A stretch of 64,000 bases of DNA from Hepsetus odoe (taxonomy: Eukaryota; Chordata; Actinopteri; Characiformes; Hepsetidae): assembly GCA_017165825.1 (NCBI GenBank), contig CM029367.1, positions 17,870,281 to 17,934,280 on the forward strand, read 5' to 3'. Position numbers and translations under genes: made by a program. The notes below the pieces were generated by a model that worked only from the letters and a program-made list of their open reading frames with translations, searched no databases and was not told the DNA's origin. Each line of letters starts with the position of its first letter. Position 1 is the stretch's first letter. This document shows positions 11,501 through 23,200 of the stretch, piece by piece.

Positions 11501-14040
11501 GTGTTAAGACATTTTATCTAATCTGTACAGATGGAGAAATTTACCAAAGATCCGGAGGTCTTCCTTTTCCTACTGAGCACACGAGCTGGTGGCCTTGGTA
11601 TCAACCTCACAGCTGCAGATACTGTCATCATATTTGACAGTGACTGGGTATGCATCTGCTTTCCCTAAGCAATACCTGTGATGTATACAGAATTACAAAC
11701 TTGGCTTATTTAAATCTTTTAATGTAACCTGGAACCTGGCATTAAATGTTGTGTACACTGTTCTTTATTGTAGAACCCTCAAGCAGATTTGCAAGCTCAG
11801 GATCGATGTCACCGTATTGGACAGACAAAGCCTGTAGTGGTGTATCGCCTCATCACAGCCAACACTATTGATGAGCGGATCCTGGAGAAGGCATCTGCGA
11901 AGAGAAAATTAGAGAAGATGGTGATTCATAAAAGTAATGAAACACTAGATATAGTAAAGACTTTTAGAGCAGATTTAGTCCAACAGCTAGTTCTAGCGAA
12001 CAACTTTCTAAAATCTGTCTCATGCTGCTATTTATATTAAAAGATTTGTAGCTCTACAGTTATAGAAACTGGCTGTTGTAGAACATTGTCATTACTATTA
12101 TTGTTGTGAGAAATTACCTAATGGGTATTTCATTATTAGTTTTTATTAGATTAGTTTATGGCTACTGGCTAAGAGATTTTATATATATATATACACAATA
12201 TACAGTACTGTGCAAAAGTTTTAGGCAGGTGTGAAAAAATGCTGTAAGCAAGGAATGCTTTCAGAAATGGAAGTGTTAATCATTTATTTTCATCAATCAA
12301 CAAAATGCAGTGAATGAACAAAAGAGAAATCTAAATCAAATCAATATTTGGTGTGACCACCCTTTGCCTTCAAAACAGCATCAGTTCTTCTAGGTACACT
12401 TGCACACAGTTTTTGAAGGAGCTCGGCTGGTAGGTTGTTCCAACTTCTGTGATGTAGCTTTCCCACATCCTTCTGTCTCTTCATGTAATCCAGACACACT
12501 GATGATGTTGGAGATCAGGCCTCTAAAGCAGAAGAATTGATGCTGGTTTGAAGGCAAAAGGTAGTAACACCAAATATTGATTTGATTTAGATTTTTCTTT
12601 TGTTCGCTCACTTTGCATTTTGTAAATTGATAAAAATAAACAATCATATTTATATTTCTTAAAGCATTCTTTGTTTACAGCATTTTTCCACACCTGCCTA
12701 CATTTGCACAGTACTGTGTGTGTGTGTGTGTGTATAATTAATATATATATATATATATATATATAATATACACACACACACACTTTATTTACATACAGTT
12801 CCGGTGTTGTTTTTTGTTGTAATCCTTTGCACACTATTTTAAGCCTTGCAGCCTATTGAGCAGGAAGATCACACCAGAGCTTTAAATTAGCTACTGAGGC
12901 TTACTTTCCTTTCATGTTAGTTATTCCATTTTATGTGTGTTTGTCTTTCATTAGATAAGTTCAAAGGTGGAAAAGCTGACCTCAAGCAATCCAAGAAATG
13001 TGTGGATGTGAATGAACTGATGGACCTTCTGAAGTCCAGAGACTATGACAGGTAGGGAATTCATGAGTATTAAACTTGGGCAGAAATGGGGATATTTTGT
13101 GAATGGGTGAGACCAAAACAGAACTTTTTCAATTGAAATTGGGGTCTTATATTGATTCTCTAATTACTAGTTTAGAAATCCAAAAATATATTTTAGATTT
13201 TTCTCAAAGCTACCATTATTAAAATATCAGTGGTGCAATGGTGGCCTAATGGTTGGGGACTAGAATTCACAAGCTTCTGATTATAAGGCCTAGTCCCAGA
13301 CCAGCAGGTTGCCCTGGGGTACCACTGAGCTGGGTACCGTCCTCATCACTACTCCCCGGGTGCTGGTTATGGCTGCCCACTATCTACACTGTGGTGTGTG
13401 CGTGGGTTAAATGCAGAGAATGCATTTTATTGCGATTTGGTGTGTACAGTGCTGTCTCTTCACAATGACAAATACTTGTAATAGATTTATAGCTTCAGTT
13501 TTGACTGGTCTTACAGTAGTAAAAGTGAATGGCACACAGAACTACTGACTTTTCAGTTAACACACAAAACAACTCCAAGCTTCTTCACTCACCCAGAACC
13601 AGCAGTGTTGGTCAAATTACATTTGATTTAATATTACAATGTTTGTGGACAGGCTGTATTTTGGACACATATGATGACACTGAGGGATACTGATGTTGCA
13701 TTGCCAATGTGTGTTGCAGGGCAGTAAAGAGCACCAAAGGGAAGGTCATCAGTGATAAAGATCTGGAGATTTTGCTAGACCGCAGTGATCTGCTAGGTAA
13801 GATGAATGGTGGCCTTCACATTAAAATGCCTGCTAGTAGAGAACTGTCTTTTTTTTTTCCAAGATTTATTTTCCACTCTTATCCCTGCTATTATCACAAT
13901 TGCAGATTTGTTCCTTCATGTGTGAAATGTGACTTTCTCCTCTTTCAGATCAAGCCAAAAAAAGTGTGAAAAAGGAGAGAGATGGAGTTTTCCGGGTGGT
14001 TGAGTCTAAAGAAGAAAATGCAGAGATATGTTTGTCGTGA
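6846..14040 (+). CDS. hells: HELLS / LSH lymphoid-specific SNF2-family helicase
   Basis: SNF2-type ATPase that acts with CDCA7 in nucleosome remodelling needed for DNA methylation and heterochromatin. Coding exons: 6846-6853, 6973-7070, 7181-7284, 7405-7527, 7927-7980, 8215-8239, 8331-8392, 8574-8612, 8718-8942, 9069-9251, 9419-9562, 9674-9870, 9967-10063, 10210-10371, 10515-10663, 10760-10904, 11011-11094, 11308-11427, 11531-11647, 11774-11933, 12955-13051, 13720-13796, 13949-14040. All phases join to give 853 aa (human 838). Visible: N-terminal charged coiled region; HLLEKSNIYAKFLLTKMEQQ; Walker A DEMGLGKT (about 259-266); DEGH box (365-368); LLTGTPLQNN; motifs V/VI in TRAGGLGINLTAADTV and QDRCHRIGQ. 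The start is a tiny 8-nt coding exon in good context. Exon 5 ends in a GC donor (AAG|GCAAGT). A fold-back Tc1 element and a SINE sit in late introns. Very confident. Confidence 0.97.
8482..8514. repeat. (ATT)n microsatellite in HELLS intron 7
   Basis: About 11 ATT units between HELLS coding exons 7 and 8. Confidence 0.9.
11155..11191. repeat. (AT)n-rich repeat in HELLS intron 17
   Basis: Run of AT/TATAT units between exons ending 11094 and starting 11308. Confidence 0.85.
12203..12716. mobile_element. Fold-back Tc1/mariner-like non-autonomous element 1
   Basis: Both ends read CAGTACTGTGCAAA as inverted repeats; the left one is flanked by TA. The two arms, about 200 bp each, are imperfect inverted copies of one sequence, each containing a TTTGCCTTCAAA motif and a GTACACTTGCAC-like motif. 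The centre (about 12430-12530) is unique to this copy and includes TCTTCATGTAATCCAGACACACTGATGATG, which resembles the antisense of Tc1-like transposase coding sequence. It lies inside the HELLS intron between 11933 and 12955. Related copies are at 37810-38361 and 63386-63935. Confidence 0.8.
13232..13482 (+). mobile_element. tRNA-derived SINE (family A) in HELLS intron 21
   Basis: Diverged copy: head GGTGGCCTAATGGTTGGGG, central GTTGCCCTGGGGTACCACTGAG, tail TTTGGTGTGTACAGTGCTGTC...CAATGACAAATA. Confidence 0.8.
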
Positions 14041-14700
14041 TTGCTCCGAGGATTCATGTCTGAAGTCCGGGCCAGGGAGTGTAGATGGAGATTCGAAACC
14101 AGTCGCAAACTGCTGTTAAGACGATGTATAGATCAAAGTGTATAGTCCTGCTGTAGGGTTTTCGTTCCCTGTTCTGCCTTTGCATCTTGTTTTTAACTAC
14201 CACTCTCTTATTTCATGTTGAAAATGTAAATGGTCCCCCTCACGTCTGATTCTTGTTTTACATTTGCATGTTTGCTGACTAGGTAGCTACTGGAACCAGT
14301 AATTGCCTTATTTTTGTACCGGATCCAGTTCAACTAGAAAATTCCCACTTTATTCCTGCCAATGTCGGTGCTCTAGGATTATAGTTCAGTTGCTCAAGTT
14401 GTTGCACATTTTTCTCCATCTTCAGTTTAGTTATCCAGGTAATGCTGTTGTAGGTTTCTTCCCTATGCATGATGGAGGTTTTAAAATTCAACAGAACGTC
14501 ATACTTAATGCACCTTAAATTGTTCCGTCACCTTTCTCCATTTTGAAACGAGTCCTCCGTTGTCTGCCGCTGACCGTTCCGCTTAATTCTTTGTAAACAT
14601 TAGTCACATAAAAGCACTTTGAAAGCTTTCACTATAAAAAATGCCTAAAAGTTGGACCCTATTTTTTTGTACTGATTTGTTTTTATGTTTGCAATTAAAA

Positions 14701-14706
14701 AATAAA
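14701..14706 (+). terminator. HELLS poly(A) signal
   Basis: AATAAA about 660 bases after the HELLS stop codon; the first canonical signal that fits the 3' UTR. Confidence 0.6.
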
Positions 14707-14725
14707 TATGCTATATTCAGTTATT

Positions 14726-15165
14726 AGTAGTTCATTGGTGAATGGACCTTTTATTGTTATGGTTTGTTTAAAACATCCAATACTGCGCATTGAAAGAAAG
14801 TTAAAAAAAGATAGGAAAGACTATGAGACCAGTACATTTAAAAAGGAAGTTAACATGTAGAGAAAGAAAGTACAAGAGCTACATTTAACAGTAAAGTAAA
14901 ACATTTCTTAAAACAATTTGTCTTCAGTATGTGGGATTGCTGATTCAGTGTTCTAGTATGTGCAGAGATTTTGAGATTAAATGCGGTTATTTATTTATTT
15001 ATTTATTTTTGTCATTAAAGTAAAAGTGAAGTATTTTGAATATATGATAGCTAGTCTTTGGTGATTCAGCCTTCCCATAATTGTGCTTTGCACTTTTTCA
15101 AGATCGATTTTTCTGCCCAGTTTATAAGAAGTTGGCACTTTTCCAACTCAACAAGTTCATTGCAA
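14726..15165. other. Convergent intergenic space between HELLS and the coiled-coil gene
   Basis: No gene seen. AT-rich, with a TTTA repeat near 14990-15008. Holds the 3' ends of two convergent genes. Confidence 0.5.
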
Positions 15166-15560
15166 TAATTTCAGGTGTTCGTATAAGAACCACATGCAAA
15201 CTCCACACAGAAAGAACCCGGACCGTCCCACCTGAGAATCAAACCCAGGACCTTTTGGCTGTGCTACTCACTGTGCTCCTTCTCCTCAAATCCTGGATTT
15301 TGATTCCCTGGTGGGACGGTCTAGGTTCTTTCTGTATAGAGTTTGCATGTTCTCCCATGTCTTTGTGGGCTTCTGCCAGGAGCTCCAGTTTCCTCCCACA
15401 TTCCAAAAAGACCTGCATGTTAGGTGGATTGGAGATGATAAATTACACTCTAGGTGTGTGTGTGAGATATATATATATATATCTCTCTATCTCTCTCTCT
15501 ATGGACTGGCGACCTGTCTGGGGTGTACTCCAGCACCCCCTGCAGCTAAGAAAATTAGTG
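15166..15560. repeat. Inverted pair of a dispersed fish repeat, with (AT)n and (CT)n
   Basis: CATGCAAACTCCACACAG followed by AAAGAACCCGGACCGTCCCACC at about 15193-15233 is nearly the reverse complement of GGTGGGACGGTCTAGGTTC...GTTTGCATG at about 15310-15350. The right half continues with GGCGACCTGTCTGGGGTGT, a tail also present at 44070-44195. This looks like two head-to-head fragments of one dispersed element able to form a roughly 40-bp stem. Confidence 0.7.
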
Positions 15561-16263
15561 GTTGAGAGTGCTATTTAGTGGAAGGTGGTGGCCAATACAG
15601 GTGTGCCTGTTTTAGCTATATGGTGGCCCTTGAGATTAGACAAGAGGATAAACAGACTAGTAATCGTTTTATTTTTTCTGATTGTTAAATGTAAACTGAA
15701 ATCAGCATAAGTAAAATGCCCTAATCTTACAGGTACTGTAAGTGATGGGGGTTATTTTTTTATGCTGCACAAACTCATCATGTGGAAAAGCACCTCTAGT
15801 TATGGAATTGTTTAAGAGTAAAAGTCTTCAGCCAAGTTAAAAAAAAAATTAAACTGTAAACCTCATATTCCTAATGAATGACCAATCCAGTGAGTAGGGT
15901 CTCTTTTTCCTCTTCCTCCAGTTTTCTTCTTATATGTTGTATCACTGGAAGAAAGGACGTCCATAAATTGGTTTATGTTGACTGTCCGAGGTTAAATGTA
16001 ATCACATTAAATCATATTTACACCATTTCACTCATTCTAGTCAGTCAGCCAAGACATGTTTTGTATCCATTTTTTTCTATTAAGTATTGGAGCTATGAGG
16101 CTTATAAAATATTTCCGTAAAAGTATCTTGTCTCATCCTTCTCAACCCTTAATTAGACTGATTATTCCTTCATTTTATAATAGATGTAGCTTTCTTGATT
16201 TCTCTTCATCTTCATTCAGCTCTTACATCCATTTAAATGTTACAGCCTTAAAAAGTGTAAATG
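15561..16263. other. 3' UTR / intergenic sequence downstream of the coiled-coil gene
   Basis: No gene seen. On the minus strand this should be 3' UTR. A minus-strand AATAAA (TTTATT on +) lies at 15668-15673, a possible poly(A) signal. Confidence 0.4.
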
Positions 16264-18496
16264 TCACTGTCTTGTATAACTTAAATCAATAATCTCTTTA
16301 TAAAGGTGGTACAAGGCTGCCATCTCGGGAGAGGCCAGATCACAGGGATCCATAAGGGAGGCCGATGTCAGATTAAATTCCTCCATATTAATGTTCATTA
16401 TGTCAAAAACTGATTCTAAGTTCTGTTGCCTACACTATCCGTGCGGCATATGTTGAATTTTTGTTTACTTTTCAAAATAAGGACACTATGTCCTAAGTCT
16501 GTGCCGCCTTCATGAAGATGGGAGGTTTTGAGAATGTAATTACAGAAAATATTTTGGTGACTTAACTTCTGGTGTTCATTGACAAAAGGCCACAAAACTC
16601 CAACAGTAAAGATCTTTATATTCCAAAAAGGTCTCGGCTGATGTGCAGATGGATGGAAAATAGTGTAGGTCTAAATGTAAGCTTCCACTTACTGTCCACG
16701 CTTGGTGTGACGGGGACAGAGTCGTCCACTTTGGGTGCTCTGTTCTGTTGAAGGGACGATATATCTGTGATGCACATTGGAGAATCGGTCTGGTCCAGTT
16801 TTCCAAGCCTCTGTGTGATGCGATCGCTTAAATTGAAGTAATCTTTCCTCAAGTCTTTCAATTCGTTCAGTAGGAGCTCCCTTTCTCGCTCCAGCAGATT
16901 AACAGCCTCTCTCAGTCTCTCTCCCTCAAGCTTGCTGGCTGTTTCAGACTTGATCTTTTCTTTCTGAAGGTACTCCAGCTCCTCCTTCAGCATGAGCTTG
17001 TCTTTTTTAAGTTTGGACACTACTTCATTTAAGGCCTCTCCCTCCTTTCTCATTTCTTCCAACTGTTTCATGCAGATCTTCTGTTGCTCCTGTAAATGAA
17101 GTCTCTCCACTTTGTTTCTGTGATGGCTTAGTTTTAGTTCTTTCTTTGTGGTTTCCAAAAGTTGATGCATGGATTCTCTTTGCAGTTTACTCTCATCCAG
17201 TTCTGCATTCAGTTGTTTTAGTACGTTCTGGGATTCCCGAAGATGTTCCTCAACTCTTCCTTTCTCTGACTCTCTGGACTCAAGCGCTTGCATGAGTTTC
17301 TTGTTTTCCTCCTGAATCTTGCACAGCTCATCTCGAAGGGTTTCATGTTCAGCTCTAAAGGCTGAAAGCTTCTCCTCAGCTCTCTGTGCAATTCTAAAGT
17401 TCTTCTTGTGTTCCTCCTCCATTGCCTGGATTTTCTTCTTGCATGCAGAAAGCTCTCTTGCTGCAGCATCCCTCTGTCTCTCCAGAAGAGTCTGATTCCT
17501 CAGTAGCTCCTCTGCCATCTGTTTGATCTTCTTTCCAGTGTTTTGAGAGGTCTTTTTCTTGGCTCGTTCCTCAAGAAGCCGTTCCTTGATGGCACCGGCA
17601 CGCATTTTGAGTCGTTCATACTTCTCCAGCAGTGCCGAGAGTTGCTGGGCAAAGCTTTCATTGTTACTTTTAGCTATGCACAGTTTCTTTCTCATATCTT
17701 CACAAGCATTTTGATACCTCTGGCTGGCCTCAAAATTCTTCTGCTCCTCATGTTTCAGCTTTTCTGCCATGAGCTGGACCTCCATATCCTTCATCTTTGA
17801 TATTTCTTTTACTTCCCTCAGCTCCTGGTGTTTCATCAGCAGCAGTGTGGCAATCTGTCGATTGTCTAAATCTTTCTGCTTTAATGCATCTAGCAAGCCA
17901 AGCTGCTTTCCTTTAGATGTCCTGTTTTTTCGGACACTTCCCTTTTCTCCTGATTTAATGGTCAATGTGCCCCGTGAAGAGGGTTTGTGGGTTAATTTGG
18001 CTATAGCACTAGTAAAATTTGAACAAACACTGCTGCTTTTTGGTAGGTAAAGCGTCTGGGCGCAATTTTGCAGCTCTAGGTTTCTGGCAGGGCTTGTAAT
18101 CCCAGTTGCCAGAGCACATTTTCCAACTTTATCTTTGCTCATTTCTGCTCTTGTTAAAAGACTTTGCAACAATTCAGTTGTTGGTTCATCTAAACTGTAT
18201 GCATTTCTGCCATTTGGAGATATAGCCTTAGATTCCTTTGTGTATTTTACAAACATCATTCCATGCTGAGAGTGATCATGAGAATAATCCTGAGTCTTTA
18301 CACTGCAGCCCAGGCTAGGTTTTTCAGACAGTAACTCCTGTGATCTTAAGTTAATTTCCCCACAGAAGGCACCTTGTTGATGAATCTGAACTAAACTGTC
18401 AGAAATTACTTCTTTAAAGTCCATTTGTCTGTAAAAACCACTACCCAGACTATGGCTTTCTGAGGAGCTTGTTGTGGAGTTACAATCTTCCTCCAT
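16264..18496 (-). CDS. Uncharacterised long coiled-coil protein
   Basis: Two coding exons: 18496-16693 and 16409-16264, giving 649 aa. The long exon ends at a GTAAGT donor (GACA|GTAAGTGG). The acceptor AATCAG at 16410 restores frame exactly, giving a C-terminus with IFDIMNINMEEF and MDPCDLASPEMAALYHLYKE. Without this splice, the frame would run into an intron-derived tail. The start chosen is MEEDCNST at 18496, just inside the exon that follows an acceptor at 18508-18509. The first 190 residues or so are Ser-rich and low complexity. The rest, to about 565, is almost continuous Lys/Glu/Leu heptad coiled coil (QLLETTKKELKL, LLERERELLLNELKDLRKDY). No enzyme motif or membrane segment. It resembles centrosomal/sperm-tail or taxilin-like coiled-coil proteins in composition only. 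I cannot name it. Confidence 0.85.
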
Positions 18497-18846
18497 CGTT
18501 AACGTTCCTAAGAATGACCTTTCAGACATCAGTGGCAAGAATTTTAAAAAGGAGAAAACAAAAAATATCACATTAGTGCAAGTTTCATTAATGAATTTGA
18601 TCATTAACATACTCTGACCTCAAGCTACCAGACACCGTAAAACACCTACTTACTTTCTTCCAACACTAAAATAAAAATGAAAGCCAGTCTGCAAAGTAAA
18701 TGACCGGCTTCTTATCTAAAAAATGATGTTTTACAAAGTAAGCAGTAGCTGGAAAACTGCTCAAAGAACAACTCATGAATTTGTCTAAATGCAGTACAAA
18801 TAAGTACATGTTAAAATGTTAGTGTAAAATCATTCCCAGCTCTTAC

Positions 18847-18925
18847 CTTAAACAACTTCCGTCTCCACTGCCTGAACAAGACCGTAACGGTAAATGTCTG
18901 CACAGCTTTAACTCCATTGTTCAAA
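18847..18925 (-). other. Probable 5' non-coding exon of the coiled-coil gene
   Basis: On the minus strand a strong donor (TTTAAG|GTAAGAGC) at 18847/18846 precedes the acceptor at 18508-18509. The upstream edge is estimated. It would splice to the exon carrying MEEDCNST. Confidence 0.4.
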
Positions 18926-20228
18926 GTTTTAATTATCTATCACCATAGTAACATGACAATAGCCCAGCAACTTTGGGAGCTGAAAAGCTCCAACTGCCTT
19001 CAGATCTAGACTAAGCATTTATACTATTGCTGCCAAAAAAGAAACATTATCCATACAGTGATTCAAAAGGACCAATAGGGAGAGAAGGCGTCACTTTCTC
19101 TGAATGTCTTGTCAGATTACTGAGACATCTAAAGCAGCTCGAGAAAGATTAACATAATAGCTCTTGGAAGAGCAGTACATTAGGTCAGGGAGTAAAACTG
19201 TGTTTAATGTCACAGATAAGCCCCGGTACCGTTTGACCTGAATATCATATTCCACTTTCTAATCAGTCCACACTTTGTTCCATACTGGTGATATTGGGGA
19301 CTGATTCTTTTGAAGCAGGGAAAAATAAATACAAATATTTTGCGAGATAACTAACTGAGTAAATGAAAGCCACACACAGGACAAGTCATTAAAAAACAAA
19401 ACAACAAATTTAAATATTTTTCATTTATAAAATAAGTTATAGGACATGTCCTTGAAAGGCAGACAAAAAAAAAAAAAAAAAAGTCATCCCATGGCAACTC
19501 TCCCATGGCAGAAGAGCTGTGCATGATGCAACATAGTCAGGCAAGCTTTAGCAAAGTACAGTAAATGAACAGCAAGTCAATTCACATACAGTACAGAGCA
19601 ATCAAATTGTTCAACTGGACCAATGCCCCTCTACCATTCATTTAGAGAGGAAAAAAAAAAACAAAGAAGATATTTATACATTCATGTACATTCTTAAGAT
19701 TAAGGTAAAATCTAAAGTGTACAGGTAGAAACTGATCTGAAAAATTTTGGATGGATTTATAAATCATCTAAACCGTAGTGCATCAACAAAAAAAAAAACC
19801 CAAAAAAACAAACAAACAAAAAAAACCCAATAAATGTCATCAAATGTCAGTTTTAAACACGAACAGACAATGAAATGGCATATGGACAATATCTGCAGAG
19901 TTCTTTAACTCTGGAACAGAAATAACTTTTCAAATTGTATAAATCCAGGACTAATGAGTCTAAAATGTGTAAAATGGATGACAACTTTCCTCCAATAACT
20001 TCAGCATAACAACCACCAAACATGCATAAAGAACCAAATTCAATTCACAAATGTATGTGTATTCAAGGGTGGCTTTACATTATAGTGACTGAGCTTTGCT
20101 CTTTCACTGAAGCTGTATGATAGACAGGATATAGATTGTAAACTTTGGTTTTAATTATTTAATCTAAGTGAACAGAATTCACAAATAAAACTACAAAAAA
20201 AAACAAAAAACACTGCGCACACAAACAG
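18926..20228. other. ATL2 3' UTR and gap to the coiled-coil gene promoter
   Basis: No coding exon. A-rich on the + strand. A possible minus-strand ATTAAA (TTTAAT on +) lies at 19203-19208. The half nearest 20228 is probably ATL2 3' UTR; the half nearest 18926 should hold the coiled-coil gene promoter. Confidence 0.4.
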
Positions 20229-23200
20229 TCAGGTGGTCTTTAACTTGGTAGTTTGTTTCACTTGTTCAGTTAGACTGGCTCTAATAGAGTTAACTACAGT
20301 TTGACGAATGTTTTCCTCCATGTATTGTTCGGTCAGTGGCTTCAGCACCTAAAAATAATTTAAAAATGAGAAGAAATAAAACAATAAAAATACAATCGAG
20401 TCAGCCATAGGATATGATAATACCAATACACAATTTATGGGATAGAATACCACGAAAAGGGAAAGCTATAAAACTTCATATTAAGGGGACAAGAACGCAC
20501 ACACTGAAGTTAAGGAGTATTTACTCAAAAGACCTTCCCAAATTTTGAAATAGAGCACAAAGACTTTCCGACCCATACTGGACATTATGGAACACTTATG
20601 AATAGTGGAAAAAACTAAGATCATGGAAGTAAGGAGGGGATAATGAGAACGAGTTTCTCACCTTTGACACATTCCTCTACAGAGCAGAAGACGAATGTGA
20701 ATGAAGAGATGAATGTATGTTAGGACAAGAAGCTTATTACTGAATGGTATGGGATATATACATGACGCAAAGAAAGATGGGATCAGAAAGGGTTGTTGCA
20801 CTGCTGCTTAGTGGTCCAATGCAGCAGCGCTGCCAAAAAAAAAGTAGATGACCAGCTGCAGCTCCTTGACTTGAAAGCGGGAGGGGCTGCAGGCTGGAGA
20901 ACATGATCTGAACATTTCACTGACAGCTGTCCAAAACATACACCATGACCCCTAGATATCCAACAGGCTTTCCCCTCATTTGTAAACAGCAAACTATCTG
21001 TTTGGATTTAGAAATGGACTTTAACTGTATTCAATGACCCTAAAAAATGTGTGTCAGAGTGTCTGAAGTAATGACCAGCATAAATAAGGAAGTAACACTC
21101 ACCTGCTCCCACAAGGCTTCTGCTGTGAGGTCTATAGCAACTCCCACTTCTCGATATTCTCCTGAGTATCTGACATATGCCCAAGCACACAGCGACAGCA
21201 GTGAGACACCCATCACGAGGTTGGCCAATGCAGCGATTACTGACAAACCAATGAAGCCTGTTATTGTGGAGACTAAATAGGTGAAAAACATGACGGCAAA
21301 GAGTGTGGCAGGAGTTCTTGCTGCATAGAAGATATTCTTGCTTTCATTGTGTTTCATGAAATTTGCATAAACTTCATCAAGCTCCGACTCCAACTGCTCC
21401 TGGTAGCGCTGGCTGAACTGCACTCCTCCCATCTTTTTAACTGCACGGAACTGCTGGACAGATGTTTGCTTCAGCTCCTCATGATAGCGTTGGAGGTCTA
21501 TTGGTGCAATGTAGGGTTTGTCTCCGCCACATATCTAATGACAAACATGCACATTGTGTAGAAGAGCGGAAAAAGAAACCTTAAATATCAAATGTTTTAT
21601 TTAACTGATGAAAGAACTATTCTAAAGTATAGTTAGGTACCTTCTGAGATTGCTATCTAGGCCAAATTAAAAACTTCTATTTTGGTGCTATGGTCTCAAG
21701 TTATTTTCAGTTATGTAGGTTACCTCGTTACATCACGCTCCAGCTATATAAATAAAATAAAAAAAAAACAGAGGACTCAAGTCCCCCTAATTCTTTGGTT
21801 TAATTTTAAGAGGTTATTAAAACAAAGTCTTATGATGAAAGATGCATAATTTGATTTATTTCAGGTCACAATATGCACCTCAATAAAATCATTAAAAACA
21901 TGAATCCTACCAGCTCCATTCTACGGCTGTAAGTGTCTTTTGCTCCAGCCACAGCTGTAAGGTTGTTTGCTTCAGCTGTTGCCTATTGTACAGAAGTAAA
22001 GTCAGAGAGGTGATACTGAAAACATATAGATCAATGGTGAAACATCAGGATTGTTTACCTGCAACATGGACTTGGGATGAGGTAGTTCCTCACCTTGGTA
22101 GATTTTAATATAGGCCTGCAGACACAATATAGTTCATTAAATTATTTCTAAATGGATTTACCAATAAATACAAAAGAAGTGGGGAAAGTTACAGCTGCTG
22201 TAAGAATATTTTCCCTGATCATTAGTACAAACATTGTATCGTAATAAGAATACACAAAAAGTAAAGTATGCTCATACAAGAATATTATTTATTACCATAC
22301 CTTGAAATACTCCAGTAAATCCCTGCATGTGACTTTGGCTCCATTGATCTCTTTCTCCACCAGGTTCTCAGGGGCTAGCAGCAGTGGCACCAGATTTTGT
22401 AGCTCCTTTTTGAAATTGCCATCTATATCTATAGATTGAACAAAGATTAGAAAACAGTTGTTCATCCACATGTGCACTTGATAAAGAGAATTTTCTAACC
22501 TCTTAGTCTGCCATCAAAGTTGGGGTTAGTTGCGACCTTCAGCCCTGGGTGAGGCAGCAGAAAGCATCCAATACTGGAGAAACAAGAGTGGATGTGCTTC
22601 CTCACGTTTTGCAACTCCTCATGCTGGTTCTGTTTCACCTAGAATTAATATTTACACATTATAATACAGAATTTACCTCAATGGCTGAACATATAGTTTT
22701 TAGCCATAAATCTGCACTTTTCACACAAATAGCAACATAATATATTTAATACAAACTGGCCAGATAGTGGGATTTCCAATACACCTCACTGACCATAAGA
22801 ATGTGTACATTTTCTCAGCCATTTTTAATAATAAATATGAAAAATGAGCCTACCTGAAGTCTCCGTTCCAAGAAACGATTACCTCCAGCAAGTCCATACT
22901 CATGCTCATAAGGGTAACACCAATCTCTGATAAGAAACAACAGTTTCTAAAAAGATGGGGGGGGGTGGATCAGAAACTCAAACCTGAGAAAAGCAAGTGC
23001 TTAATATGCATATTTAATTAATTATTACCTGAAATGGTTTTTCACAGATTTCCTCCATGGCTAGACGACCATATTCTGTAAAAAGCTAAAAAGAAGATGA
23101 TCAACAAGAAAATATATACATATGAAACAAAGACACTGAGAGTAATAACAAAATAACACTGTGTACCTGCAGATGCTGCAAGTCATCTTCTTGAATATTC

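Noticed and set aside
16616..18610. Single-exon 664-aa version of the coiled-coil gene
   Set aside because: Its first 38 residues read through an intron-like acceptor region, and its last 24 or so lie beyond a strong GTAAGT donor. The spliced two-exon model is better.
21040..21102. Alternative atlastin C-terminus by readthrough past exon 12
   Set aside because: The frame continues into an intron after a consensus donor. The downstream exon at 20348-20229 supplies the conserved atlastin tail.
22920..22930. Acceptor at TTATCAG giving a shorter ATL2 exon
   Set aside because: It would delete the KLLFLI residues before the RDW guanine-binding motif. The upstream TTTTTAG at 22947 keeps the conserved sequence.
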